A DNA stretch of 17,290 nt from Phycisphaerae bacterium (GCA_016935885.1 JAFGQA010000153.1:1-17290); one strand, 5' to 3'. Positions 7,110 to 15,040 are shown, counted from the stretch's first letter. The notes: generated by a model not told the origin, from the sequence alone. Numbers and translations: made by a program.

Positions 7110-7964
7110 ATGTCATCAGACTTGGGCAATCTTGAGAATGCCATTGTCTCGCGGCTGGAGTCGGCGGAGGTGTCGGGCTCGCCGGTGTTCCAGACGGTAC
7201 AAGGGATATCCGGCGGGTATCGGCCGGCCCTTCGCGGGGCGATTCGGCGCGAGCGGATGCCGGCGGCCTACGTCGCGTTCATGGATCAGCCGATGGCACC
7301 GGAGGTCAAGCCGGCCGTCCGCGGAGTGCGGTTTGTCGTGTCGGTTGCGGATCGCGTGCTTCGGGTGGAGTCCGATCCGCGACATGGTGACGTCAGCTCG
7401 CTGGGCACGTTCACGCTGCTGGAGAAATCGCGCGAGCAACTCGACGACTACGAGCCTTCGGCCGGCCTGCGCCTGGTGAATCTGCACCAGAAGTTCGTCG
7501 AGGCCGACGATCGTGTGGCGGTGTATGAACTGCTGTATCGCGTCTGGCCGGTGGTGGAGGAGGCGTTGTTGTTCGGCGGCACCGCGATTGCGGGGAGTGA
7601 CAGCCGCATGGCACTCGAGGTCGGGGCGATCGAGTTGGAGGAGACGGAGTTCCGTTTCTCCGGTTTGAACGGGGTTTACCGGCACGTGAGGGGTGTGCAA
7701 CCACGGACGATTACGTGGTGTGGCCGAATCCGTGGGCAGAACGACGCGGCTGTCAATGGGATCGAGGCGGACATAGAGGAGGCTGTCTTGCTGCAAACGG
7801 TAGGCGACATCACGAGCGGTTCGTCGCGCACTTTCTGCGACTGTGTGTTGAAGCGGTATATGCGCCAAGGGGCCCGACGGCTCGATGACGATGGCGCTAC
7901 GGTCTGCCAGGATGCGGAGTTGGAGTTTCTCCAGTTGAATCCAGCATTGGGGGAGGATTCGTGA
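7110..7964 (+). CDS. DUF1834 (Mu gp37-like) protein with an extra C-terminal domain
   Basis: The N-terminal part (about residues 1-147 of 284) resembles DUF1834/gp37: LENAIVSRLES at the start, PAAYVAFM around 51-58, VRGVRFVVSVADR around 70-82, then helices ending LLYRVWPV. In Mu gp37 this is a tail-completion-type protein of roughly this domain size. The second part (about 148-284) is additional and not recognised. It contains GLNGVYRHVRGVQPRTITWCGRIRG (in two overlapping segments, about 185-209) and a Cys-bearing strand FCDCVL. ATG 7110 has GGGAAG upstream. The stop TGA overlaps the ATG of the next gene (TGATG), so the two are probably translationally coupled. Confidence is good for a phage head-tail junction protein and low for the C-terminal function. 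Confidence 0.65.
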   Translation: MSSDLGNLENAIVSRLESAEVSGSPVFQTVQGISGGYRPALRGAIRRERMPAAYVAFMDQPMAPEVKPAVRGVRFVVSVADRVLRVESDPRHGDVSSLGTFTLLEKSREQLDDYEPSAGLRLVNLHQKFVEADDRVAVYELLYRVWPVVEEALLFGGTAIAGSDSRMALEVGAIELEETEFRFSGLNGVYRHVRGVQPRTITWCGRIRGQNDAAVNGIEADIEEAVLLQTVGDITSGSSRTFCDCVLKRYMRQGARRLDDDGATVCQDAELEFLQLNPALGEDS

Positions 7965-10105
7965 TGGCGGTGCCGCGCCAGAAGTCGGGTTGGGCCGAGC
8001 GTGTGGACGTGGCGGCCGAGACTTCGGTGGGCTCGGGCATGTTCGCGGTGGATGACCGCCTGCGCGTGGACGAAGCCGAGGCGCTGTCGGACGGCGAGGC
8101 GGGCACAGCGCGGATCTCCGTTCGCACGGACGGCGATTTCACGTCGGCGGATGCCGTGACAGGATACTACGCGGACCGGCGGATGATCGTGCGGACCGCT
8201 GACTCGGTGTTGTTCGACGGTTATCCCGTGTTGGGCAAGTTGGCGTGGGATCGTGGCGGGCGGTCGTCTAATCAGGCGGGCGGTGGAGGGTCGGCCTGTC
8301 AGGAGTTTCGGCTTGTGCTGGAGCACGTCGTTGGGCGGTTGGGGCGCGACGTGCATTCGCAGATCATCGGGCGGCACGTTCGGGACAGTGTGATCGTCGA
8401 CGGCTTGGCCGTGGATCCAGAGGCGTGGTCGGGGACGTCGGTTCTCGTGCGGGGTCTGCCATGTGTCTTCAACATGGACGGCGTGGGGAACTGCGATGCG
8501 GTGCCGATCCAGGTTGCCGGCGGCAGCGGGGCCGAGCGAGACGTGTACATCTTCGCGGACGATTCGCGGAAGGACGCCATCCCGTGGACGTATGCGAAGG
8601 TCTTGCGATATTTGCTGCGTTTCTATGTTCGTGCCGGCGGTTCGGTTCAGGTCGAGCGCGTGTTCGAACAGACGGAAGCGGCCGCGCAGCTATCCAGTGA
8701 CGGACGCGAGACCTTCCTCGAGTCTGATCCGCTGAAGTACGCACTCCTCGGTCAACCAGATTCACTGGTGTTGGAGGCGACGAGTCTTCTTGAGGCTGTG
8801 TCGCTGGTGTCAGCCGCATCGGGGTTACACCTGACGGCCCGGAGCACTCCGCTCGGCCGTGGAGTCCAGACTGAGTGGTACGTTTGGTCGGAGTTGAGCG
8901 GTCCATCGCGCGAGTTGCACTTGGCGACGGCCGAACGCGATGAAACGGGGCAGCCGCTGTATGACCCGGCGACGGTTTCGCTGGCGGACCTCTTTCAAGA
9001 TAACAATGTGTCCTCGACATCGGTTGGTTGGGATGCGCGTTCGGTTGGCGAGACCGCGATGGTGGTCGGCGGCGTCAGGCAGTACGAGGTACAGGTGGAG
9101 CTTCGCCCGGGATGGTTGCCCGAGGCGGACTTGGACGACGTGTCCGTGGCGCTTCGCTCGGCGGTCAAGGAGAACGCGTTGACCAACGAGCAGATCGTGG
9201 CCATGGGCGATTCGGTCGTCGAGGATGCGTGGCATCGAGCTTATCACCGCGATGGGGAGGAATTCGCCGAGCATTGGCGCGTGGGCCGGCTGTGGGTCCT
9301 GAACGAGGCGGGCACGTATGACCCGGCAAAGTACAATCGCAACGCCCCTTTCGACTCATACGCACCGTACGACTTCGCCGCGGCGTTGCCCGGTCGCTGG
9401 ATGCGCCGTCACCGGCGGCTGCTGCCTACGGCGACGACGCCCGCGGGATTGCAGCAAGTCCTATTGGAAGTGAGTTTCGACGGCGGGGAGCACTGGGTGC
9501 TGATTGATTCGGGTTACGAGGTGTTGACAGATGAGTGCGGCATTTGGTTCAGCGTTGCCAATCTGCTTTCAGTTGCCCGGCCAGGCAGCGGGGGCGAGAC
9601 GAACCTGTGGTACGCGCTGGTCGATCAGGAATGCCGCGTTCGCGTCACGGGATTGGTCGAGTCGGACGACCGTCTGTTTGTTTCGGTCTCGGGACAATCC
9701 GCACCGACGGTGTTTCGCAACGCCACCGTCTTGTATGCACCGGATCGGTTCGGCTTCCTGCATCGGTGCGAAGTGTCCGGCGGCGGGGCGATGGCGGGTA
9801 GTGATGACGCGACGGCTGACCGTGACGACTCGGCCATCATGGACGCGGTGGCGGCATCCATGGCCGCTGTGCGAGGGTCGCGCGGCGTGACGGCACGGCC
9901 GGTCATTCCGTGGCTGGATACGTCCTACTCGATTGGTGATCGGATTGTCGGCATCCGCGGGCGTGGGATCGGTTTCTCGGCGGAGCGGGTGCCAAGGCGG
10001 CGGCACGCGTGTGTCATCGGCAAGCGCTATCGTCTCGGCGGCGGCCGTTTCGAGACGGAGCTTGTCCTGGCGTCGGCGGATGGAATCGGCGTGGACGCCA
10101 CATAG
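7964..10105 (+). CDS. Large phage tail hub-like structural protein
   Basis: At 713 aa this is the longest protein in the window. The N-terminal 100 residues show the pattern of baseplate-hub proteins: acidic strand, AGTARISVRTDGDF-like strand, then VLFDGYPVLGKLAW (about 83-96). A segment with LPCVFNMDGVGNC and the helix WTYAKVLRYLLRFYV (about 211-225) follows. The middle (about 250-430) resembles further hub beta domains. The C terminus ends in a beta segment (SYSIGDRIVGIRGRGI, RLGGGRFETELVLASA) typical of hub terminal domains. GGAGG (7952-7956) precedes ATG 7964 by 7 bases; GTG 7961 is an alternative. No sheath, tube or tape measure gene lies before it. The call rests on fold-like patterns, not on a sharp motif. 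Confidence 0.5.
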   Translation: MAVPRQKSGWAERVDVAAETSVGSGMFAVDDRLRVDEAEALSDGEAGTARISVRTDGDFTSADAVTGYYADRRMIVRTADSVLFDGYPVLGKLAWDRGGRSSNQAGGGGSACQEFRLVLEHVVGRLGRDVHSQIIGRHVRDSVIVDGLAVDPEAWSGTSVLVRGLPCVFNMDGVGNCDAVPIQVAGGSGAERDVYIFADDSRKDAIPWTYAKVLRYLLRFYVRAGGSVQVERVFEQTEAAAQLSSDGRETFLESDPLKYALLGQPDSLVLEATSLLEAVSLVSAASGLHLTARSTPLGRGVQTEWYVWSELSGPSRELHLATAERDETGQPLYDPATVSLADLFQDNNVSSTSVGWDARSVGETAMVVGGVRQYEVQVELRPGWLPEADLDDVSVALRSAVKENALTNEQIVAMGDSVVEDAWHRAYHRDGEEFAEHWRVGRLWVLNEAGTYDPAKYNRNAPFDSYAPYDFAAALPGRWMRRHRRLLPTATTPAGLQQVLLEVSFDGGEHWVLIDSGYEVLTDECGIWFSVANLLSVARPGSGGETNLWYALVDQECRVRVTGLVESDDRLFVSVSGQSAPTVFRNATVLYAPDRFGFLHRCEVSGGGAMAGSDDATADRDDSAIMDAVAASMAAVRGSRGVTARPVIPWLDTSYSIGDRIVGIRGRGIGFSAERVPRRRHACVIGKRYRLGGGRFETELVLASADGIGVDAT

Positions 10106-10150
10106 TATCGCACACGAGATCAATGCGCCCGTCGATACATCGATATAGAA

Positions 10151-10233
10151 GAAGAGCCAAGGGCTTCAGCCCGTGCGGCTTCGAGGATATGGAGAGGAGC
10201 GGCAGGCATCAGCCTGTGCGGCTGTAGAGGTGG
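10151..10233 (+). repeat. Two diverged tandem units with internal hairpins
   Basis: Two units of about 40-43 bp stand head to tail (10151-10193 and 10194-10233). Each contains a small palindrome followed by the shared TGCGGCT: GGGCTTCAGCCC in unit 1 and AGGCATCAGCCT in unit 2. A third partial unit with GAGTCCCGCCTTCGCC follows. This is the look of a REP/BIME-type intergenic repeat. Confidence 0.7.
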
Positions 10234-10250
10234 AAGAGGAGTCCCGCCTT

Positions 10251-10269
10251 CGCCGACCACGCGTCGGCG
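10251..10269 (+). terminator. Hairpin between hub gene and Fn3-like gene
   Basis: CGCCGAC (10251-10257) pairs with GTCGGCG (10263-10269) around a 5-base loop, 36 bases before the next start codon. No T-run is present, so termination is only a possibility. It may instead belong to the palindromic repeat group beside it. Confidence 0.4.
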
Positions 10270-10304
10270 GTCTCAAACTGGAATGGGCGTAAGGAGGCCA
10301 TGCC

Positions 10305-10784
10305 GTGGAGTCAGTGGGAATCGAGGTGCCGCGACGCCGATCCATTCGTGGAGGCGATTGCTTCGAGGTGTTCGGAGATGTGGGCACGGGAGAGATCGAC
10401 GGGTCCGCCGCGCTCACGGACAAGCCGGTGGCGTATTGGGAAGGACTTCCCAGCCGACGCGGCCATTTGCTTGACGGCCACCTGTCGGCGATGCACCTGG
10501 ACAACGTGATCCCGGACGGGCATTTGTGCGGGCGGCACGTTGCCGCGGAGCATCTATGGCCGGCGGCGCTGCTGGTGTTCAGGTCGCGCCCCCTGTACTT
10601 CGGGACGTTCCAATTTGCGGTGGGGACGGTGGACTGCGTGGGCAACGAAAGTGCCGAGTTGTCGACGCCTGTACAGAGCGTGGTGAATTCGTCGCCACGG
10701 CCGGCGTTGTCGCTTGCGAAGTCAGGTTTTGATGAGAACACGCGACGGTTGACTTTTTCGTTCAGTGCGTCGCCCGATCTGTGA
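10305..10784 (+). CDS. Small Fn3-like tail appendage protein with xHLxx repeats
   Basis: The 159-aa product combines a central histidine-leucine repeat with a C-terminal fibronectin-III-like strand pattern. His residues fall at about 54, 59, 64, then 73, 78, 83, each followed by Leu or Val, i.e. spaced 5,5,9,5,5. The sequence YFGTFQFAVGTVDCVGNES (about 98-116) is the usual end of a bacterial Fn3/Ig-like domain, and a further beta segment follows. AAGGAGG (10291-10297) lies 7 bases before GTG 10305. An ATG at 10300 is too close to that SD and opens a frame that ends at 10509. A tail-surface role is inferred from neighbours; the N-terminal 40 residues are not recognised. Confidence 0.55.
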   Translation: MESVGIEVPRRRSIRGGDCFEVFGDVGTGEIDGSAALTDKPVAYWEGLPSRRGHLLDGHLSAMHLDNVIPDGHLCGRHVAAEHLWPAALLVFRSRPLYFGTFQFAVGTVDCVGNESAELSTPVQSVVNSSPRPALSLAKSGFDENTRRLTFSFSASPDL

Positions 10785-10805
10785 CCGTGGGAGGAAGCCA
10801 CGGTC
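10783..10805 (+). terminator. Perfect hairpin overlapping the stop of the Fn3-like gene
   Basis: GACCGTGG (10783-10790) and CCACGGTC (10798-10805) form an 8-bp perfect stem around a 7-base loop, GAGGAAG. The stem begins inside the TGA stop codon. No T-run follows. The purine loop resembles an SD, so the stem might hide or present it. Function is not shown. Confidence 0.45.
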
Positions 10806-10941
10806 CGGCGACGTAGTATGGATGTCGTTCAGATACGATCCCAAAGCCCTGCGGTACGGTCTCTCGGCGGCGGAGGCACAAGCGATGCGCCTGTGCCACG
10901 GATGCCACAAGGGTCTTGGGTCTTCTGGGGAGCATGGCAAG

Positions 10942-11769
10942 ATGGCGGACGTATATCCCAACGAAGCCTATCCATCGGACGCCTCCATAGCGGTTTTGGA
11001 TGGCACGACGGACCAGACAACAGGACTGACTTACATTGCCAAGGGCGTTGGTCCGGCAAGTACGCCGAGCTACGAGACGCAGTACAACCGCCGACAACAG
11101 CGAGAGAATCGCCGGCTCGCTGTCGTTACGGAGGGGCTGGTTGTGGACGAGGGCTCGCTGAAGATCGGCATTCATCCTCTCAACTACACACTTTGCGGCG
11201 TTCAGAAGCGATTCGAAGGCGCGACGAGCCAATCCGTACCGAATGACGCGACGCGATATGTGTACGTCGATGCGTCCAATGCCTTGCAGGTGGCCGCCTC
11301 GTACCCGGACGACGCCTCGACATTCGTGCCGTTGGCGAAAGTGACTACTTCCAACGGCGCCACGGCGGTCGAATGCAACATTGGTTACGCCCGAGTGGTT
11401 GTGGGGCCCGTTGTGCCGCTAATCGGCGTGTCGGTCGGTGATGAGAGCAGCGATGTCATCCGCGTGACACTACAATTGGAGGATCGGTCAGCAAACCCCG
11501 TTGCGAGACGCTGGCTCGCGGAGATCTGGTTGGGGGACGCTGCATACGGCGATCTGGTGGCGACCGCGCCGAGCGGCGGCGTGTCTGTTGCCACGGGCCA
11601 GAAACTGGGCTCCGATCTTGTGTCGAACAAGCACTTGAAGGTCATCTCGTCGTCTGACGGGACGGTCGCGATCGACATCGCAGATACGGGCACACCGACG
11701 TTTTACCTGATGGCGGTCGGCGGCGGGGCAGACTTGGTCGCGAGTGATGCCGTCACATTCACGGCATAG
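10942..11769 (+). CDS. Tail fibre/appendage-like structural protein
   Basis: This 275-aa protein has an N-terminal segment DVYPNEAYPSDASIAVLDGTT, a helix with YETQYNRRQQRENRRLAV (about 47-64), and then beta-rich sequence with KIGIHPLNYTLCGVQKRFEGAT and NDATRYVYVDASNALQVA. That combination is familiar from phage fibre or appendage proteins whose shaft starts after a short adaptor. The C-terminal 110 residues form a separate beta domain ending MAVGGGADLVASDAVTFTA, the Ig-like pattern of a phage surface protein. The frame is open further upstream to 10765, but ATG 10942 has GGGGAG about 9 bases before it and starts the recognisable part. It lies 12 bp before the deacetylase-like gene. Confidence 0.5.
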   Translation: MADVYPNEAYPSDASIAVLDGTTDQTTGLTYIAKGVGPASTPSYETQYNRRQQRENRRLAVVTEGLVVDEGSLKIGIHPLNYTLCGVQKRFEGATSQSVPNDATRYVYVDASNALQVAASYPDDASTFVPLAKVTTSNGATAVECNIGYARVVVGPVVPLIGVSVGDESSDVIRVTLQLEDRSANPVARRWLAEIWLGDAAYGDLVATAPSGGVSVATGQKLGSDLVSNKHLKVISSSDGTVAIDIADTGTPTFYLMAVGGGADLVASDAVTFTA

Positions 11770-11781
11770 GGAGCATGCATC

Positions 11782-13272
11782 ATGATTCTCCGATCACCCT
11801 TATCTATCCCGCCGAACCCGCTCGCCGGCCCTCGTAAGATCGGCGACCCGACGGGCTTCATCGAAATCGATCCGGCAAACAGAAGGATTCACGCCGCCGG
11901 AGCCGGATACCCGCTGAGAATCGACGCACTCGGCGGCCCTGGTGACATGCCCTGCCTCAAGCGGCTCTGCGGACTGCAAGACGACGAGACCTGGTCTGAG
12001 ACGAACTGCACGATCACGCGAGACCTCACCCCGGCGAACGTCAAGCACGGCGATCGATCGCTGAAGATCGTGATACCGGCCGGGAACACGGCCACGGCTA
12101 GTTGCACGCTGCCATTCGAGGTGACCGTTCGCAACATGATCGGCATCTGGATGAAGATCGACGACATCTCGCACATCACCAACTTCTCGTTGTCGCTCTA
12201 CAGCGGCCCGACGGGTGGGTACCACAAGGCAACCATCGTGACGTCCGGAGTGGGCTACTGGCCCATCGAAAACGACACGTGGCGGCTGATATGGATTCCG
12301 CGTCACTACTTCGCGGAAATATCGAGCCCGGATCCCTGGACGACCACCAAGCCGGTCCAGCGAGTGGTGATTACGGCCGTCGCCACGGGTGCCGAACTGA
12401 CAATCCACATCGGCGACATCATCGCGCAGGACTTCCCACGCGCGGGAATCGTGCTCGGCTTCGACGGCCCCTACACGCCGAGCTACACGGTGGCCTACCC
12501 GGACATGGCGGCCCGCGGGTGGCGCGGCACCCTCTGGTGCGTGGCGAACTCAGTCAGGACCGGCGTGACGGGATACATGACGCCGGCCCAGATCACCGTC
12601 CTGCATGACGCCGGCTGGGACGTCGGCTCCCACAGTTGGCAGGGGACGGTTTACACGACCTCAACGCCCGCCGCCACGGTTCGACAGGAGCTCGAGATGA
12701 CCCGTCGGTACCTCCTCTCCCAAGGTTGGTACCGCAGCACCACACACAGTTGGCAGGGCAACGAAGGAAAAAGCGCCGTCGATCCGGACACCGGCGACAA
12801 AGCGGGCGACCTCGCCAAGCGATTCTTCCTCGACGCCAGGAGCATCTCCAGCTTCAAGGCGGGACCCTACACCGGCGTCAACAGCCTGATGGTGAACAAA
12901 GCCGGCGGCTGGATTCCCATCGACTGGTACGCCATCCCGTACTACGAGACCACCATGGGCGACCAGTACGACTTCGAGGGCGGCGATCCATCGACCAAAG
13001 ACATGATCGACCTTGCAATCCAAGACCACAGCGTGCTCTGTAGCTACACACACAAAATCGTCGAGACGCCGGGCCCAAACGACATCAGCCTTGGCAAGTG
13101 GGCGGCGATGGTGGCGTACCTCGACGAGAAAGTGGCCGCCGGCGAGATCGAGGTCATCACGATGTCCGACTGGCACAACCGGATTGACCACCGCTGCGGC
13201 GGCGTCCGACTCGGACTGGACGGCTACGCCTATGCGATGGACGGCAGTGGTGCAACGAGGCCCATCGTTTAG
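11782..13272 (+). CDS. Degenerate polysaccharide deacetylase (NodB-like) tail protein
   Basis: The 496-aa protein has a beta-sandwich-like N-terminal half (about 70-215, possible carbohydrate-binding module) and a NodB-homology half (about 220-465). Family landmarks are GIVLGFDGPY (motif 1, about 222-231), YMTPAQITVLHDAGWDVGSH (about 265-284, motif 2), IPIDWY (about 378-383) and VLCSYTHKI (about 418-426), the usual place of the catalytic His. The canonical FDDG reads FDGP and the canonical HxxxH reads HSWQG, so two of three metal ligands are missing; it may bind rather than deacetylate. GGGAG (11769-11773) precedes ATG 11782. Third codon positions favour C, unlike the G-rich neighbouring genes, which suggests separate acquisition. 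No signal peptide is seen, so a virion-tail role fits better than a secreted enzyme. Confidence 0.7.
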   Translation: MILRSPLSIPPNPLAGPRKIGDPTGFIEIDPANRRIHAAGAGYPLRIDALGGPGDMPCLKRLCGLQDDETWSETNCTITRDLTPANVKHGDRSLKIVIPAGNTATASCTLPFEVTVRNMIGIWMKIDDISHITNFSLSLYSGPTGGYHKATIVTSGVGYWPIENDTWRLIWIPRHYFAEISSPDPWTTTKPVQRVVITAVATGAELTIHIGDIIAQDFPRAGIVLGFDGPYTPSYTVAYPDMAARGWRGTLWCVANSVRTGVTGYMTPAQITVLHDAGWDVGSHSWQGTVYTTSTPAATVRQELEMTRRYLLSQGWYRSTTHSWQGNEGKSAVDPDTGDKAGDLAKRFFLDARSISSFKAGPYTGVNSLMVNKAGGWIPIDWYAIPYYETTMGDQYDFEGGDPSTKDMIDLAIQDHSVLCSYTHKIVETPGPNDISLGKWAAMVAYLDEKVAAGEIEVITMSDWHNRIDHRCGGVRLGLDGYAYAMDGSGATRPIV

Positions 13273-13273
13273 A

Positions 13274-13391
13274 GGCTGTTTCAGAACCCTATGTGGCACC
13301 GGCCCCGAAGCCGGTGGATTGGATGATTCACTGGGTATTCTCCCGCTTATCTTCACCGGCCAGAGGCCTGTGCCACAGTTTTGAGACAGCT
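13274..13391 (+). repeat. Palindromic dispersed repeat, copy B1
   Basis: Starting just after the deacetylase-like stop codon, this about 118-bp element has ends that are imperfect inverted repeats (GGCTGTTTCAGAAC and GTTTTGAGACAGC). Its left 75 bases match the reverse complement of the element at 14742-14841, with shared TGGATTGGATGATTCACT. It ends in TGTGCCACAGTTTTG, which also occurs inside the A repeats, so A and B share modules. Confidence 0.75.
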
Positions 13392-13457
13392 TCTTAGCAT
13401 GAGGGACGACCGCTTGGAGAGGGTGATCCGCGGCGATTCGCATAGGAGCCAAGAAAC

Positions 13458-13961
13458 ATGTTTGACTGCATCCGAGTCAAGAAGGGAACCACAGAGCGGC
13501 TTACGGCCACTTTCGTGGATGCGACCGGGGACCTTAAGGATGGATTAACCGTCACGGTGCGGGTGATCCGGTCCACTGATGACAAGTATCTCAAGAACGA
13601 CGGGACCTGGACGGCTGCCCCCTCGACGGAATACTCAGCGGCCGAGTTGGACGGCACCAACATGCCGGGCGTCTACTACTTCGATTTGTCTCTCCCGGAC
13701 GCCATTGACCAGTACCTCGTCAGATTCGACGGCAGCGCCGACGCTGCAAATCGCTATCAATTCGCCAGGATCGAAGCGGTGAGACTTGACGAGGAGGATC
13801 TTCAGAAGGCGAAGGCGGCCCTCGTCAACAAGCAGAAGCAGACGATAGCAGACGGCGTCGTCACGATCTACGATGATGACGGCACGACGTCACTGGTGAC
13901 GATGACGCCTGGTGTGGACGACGTGGACAACCCCACGGAGAACATCTTAACGCCGAGTTGA
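13458..13961 (+). CDS. BppU-like baseplate/appendage protein
   Basis: The 167-aa product begins with a beta domain: RVKKGTTERLTATFVD, GLTVTVRVIRS, GVYYFDLSLPDAIDQYLVRFDG. This is the strand order of BppU N-terminal or similar receptor-binding-complex domains in tailed phages. It then has a helix (about 113-133, EEDLQKAKAALVNKQKQT) and a terminal hairpin VVTIYDDDGTTSLVTMTP, an ending common in phage structural proteins. AGGAG (13444-13448) lies 9 bases before ATG 13458. The TGA stop is 2 bases before the next ATG, so the two are probably one translational unit. The family call is by pattern. Confidence 0.55.
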   Translation: MFDCIRVKKGTTERLTATFVDATGDLKDGLTVTVRVIRSTDDKYLKNDGTWTAAPSTEYSAAELDGTNMPGVYYFDLSLPDAIDQYLVRFDGSADAANRYQFARIEAVRLDEEDLQKAKAALVNKQKQTIADGVVTIYDDDGTTSLVTMTPGVDDVDNPTENILTPS

Positions 13962-13963
13962 AC

Positions 13964-14725
13964 ATGGTCACGCAGTTGGAAAAATGGCTTGGTTATTGGA
14001 GCCCGCTGATCCGAGGGCGATTCGACTTCTTCGTCTCGGCAGACGGCCCACGTCACGACGCCTGGCATCAAGGACTGGCCCTGACAGGCGGCCGCTTCTG
14101 GGTGCGCCATCACGGCGGGCACGATCTCCGGCGAGTGCTTGGGCCCGCGCCGGAGTGGTCACCTTCATTGTCGTGTGTTCTCGTCGGGCGCAGCGACGGC
14201 CGTCGTGTCACGGTGACGACGTTTCCGTGGGTGTGTCATGCGGCAGAGGCAGAGTACGTTTACGGCTTGTCGGTTGTGGGGGCTGGCGGTGTGCCGGACG
14301 TTACCGATGCCCCGCTTTCTCGTGCCGCGTTCGATGAAGCGGGGGCGCTGATCGGTCCGGCACCGAACCGCGTAGGGGATCTGGCCGTGGAGCCGCTCTC
14401 CGGCGGCCGGCTTGCCCTCCGGTGGACGTATGACGAGGCGGAGCAGGAAACGGCGCCGTCGGCATTTCGGGTCTACAACGACGAAGGCAGTTGCGGGACT
14501 GTGAACTACGAGGTAGTGGTGGCGACGGTGGCGTATCGTTTCAGGCGGGGCTACTTCAGTTGGACGAGCGGGGCATTCGCCCATGGCAGCCGGGTTACGT
14601 GGGCGGTTCGTGCGGCGAGCGCGGCCGGCGCGGAGGGGCCGGCCTCGCCGCTCGGGCTGGGTGTCGCGGCAGCGGCACCGCCAGCGGCGCCGCAGGGCAT
14701 GCGGATCACGGCAGCGGGCGATTGA
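13964..14725 (+). CDS. Fn3-domain phage appendage protein
   Basis: The 253-aa protein starts with a Trp- and His-rich segment (about 1-60) that I do not recognise. A beta region follows, and then a fibronectin-III-like domain (about 125-232): PNRVGDLAVEPLSGGRLALRW, FRVYNDEG, and VTWAVRAASAAGAEGPAS. That is the classic B-to-G strand layout with a WAVRA strand at the end. A Pro/Ala-rich tail ends the protein. ATG 13964 comes 2 bases after the previous stop; a TTG at 13958 overlaps the stop and is less likely. No obvious SD stands close by, which fits re-initiation after the upstream gene. It is the last gene before the B2 and A2 repeats. Confidence 0.6.
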   Translation: MVTQLEKWLGYWSPLIRGRFDFFVSADGPRHDAWHQGLALTGGRFWVRHHGGHDLRRVLGPAPEWSPSLSCVLVGRSDGRRVTVTTFPWVCHAAEAEYVYGLSVVGAGGVPDVTDAPLSRAAFDEAGALIGPAPNRVGDLAVEPLSGGRLALRWTYDEAEQETAPSAFRVYNDEGSCGTVNYEVVVATVAYRFRRGYFSWTSGAFAHGSRVTWAVRAASAAGAEGPASPLGLGVAAAAPPAAPQGMRITAAGD

Positions 14726-14741
14726 AAGAGAAGCTGCTAAC

Positions 14742-14841
14742 AAGCTGTTTCCGAACTGTGGAGACGAGCGAGAGAATGCTAAGTGAATCATCCAATCCAC
14801 CGGCTTTGGTGCCGGTGCCGCATAAGGTTCTGAAACAGCTT
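14742..14841 (-). repeat. Palindromic dispersed repeat, copy B2
   Basis: This 100-bp element has terminal inverted repeats AAGCTGTTTCCGAAC and GGTTCTGAAACAGCTT that match at 15 of 16 positions. Its body, with AGTGAATCATCCAATCCA, is the reverse complement of copy B1 at 13274-13391. It stands 16 bp after the Fn3 gene stop codon and in opposite orientation to B1, so the B pair brackets the last two appendage genes. Confidence 0.75.
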
Positions 14842-14935
14842 CCGAACAAGTGGACGCGAATGTGAAACATGGATCGGAGCCCGGGGTACAAGCGATGGGT
14901 CGGCACGCCCCACGTTGGCGGGTGCCGCTTTGCGT

Positions 14936-15040
14936 TAGCAGCCCGTGGCAAAACTGTGGCACCGGCGTCTCGCCGGTGGTTTTCACGGTCAGGAACGGCG
15001 TTTCCGATCCGCTGTTTTCCCTTTTACCACGGGCTGTTAG
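14936..15040 (-). repeat. 105-bp palindromic dispersed repeat, copy A2
   Basis: This is the inverted partner of 86-190. The reverse complement matches at 101 of 105 positions, with mismatches clustered in two dinucleotides near the middle. Ends and inner CACCGGCG/CGCCGGTG palindrome are preserved, which suggests recent copying or selection on the structure. The 94 bp between B2 and A2 contain no gene that I can support. Confidence 0.85.

Noticed and set aside
10300..10509. ATG at 10300 as start of an alternative gene
   Set aside because: Only 2 bases from the SD AAGGAGG and ends early; GTG 10305 has ideal spacing and a frame with an Fn3-like end.
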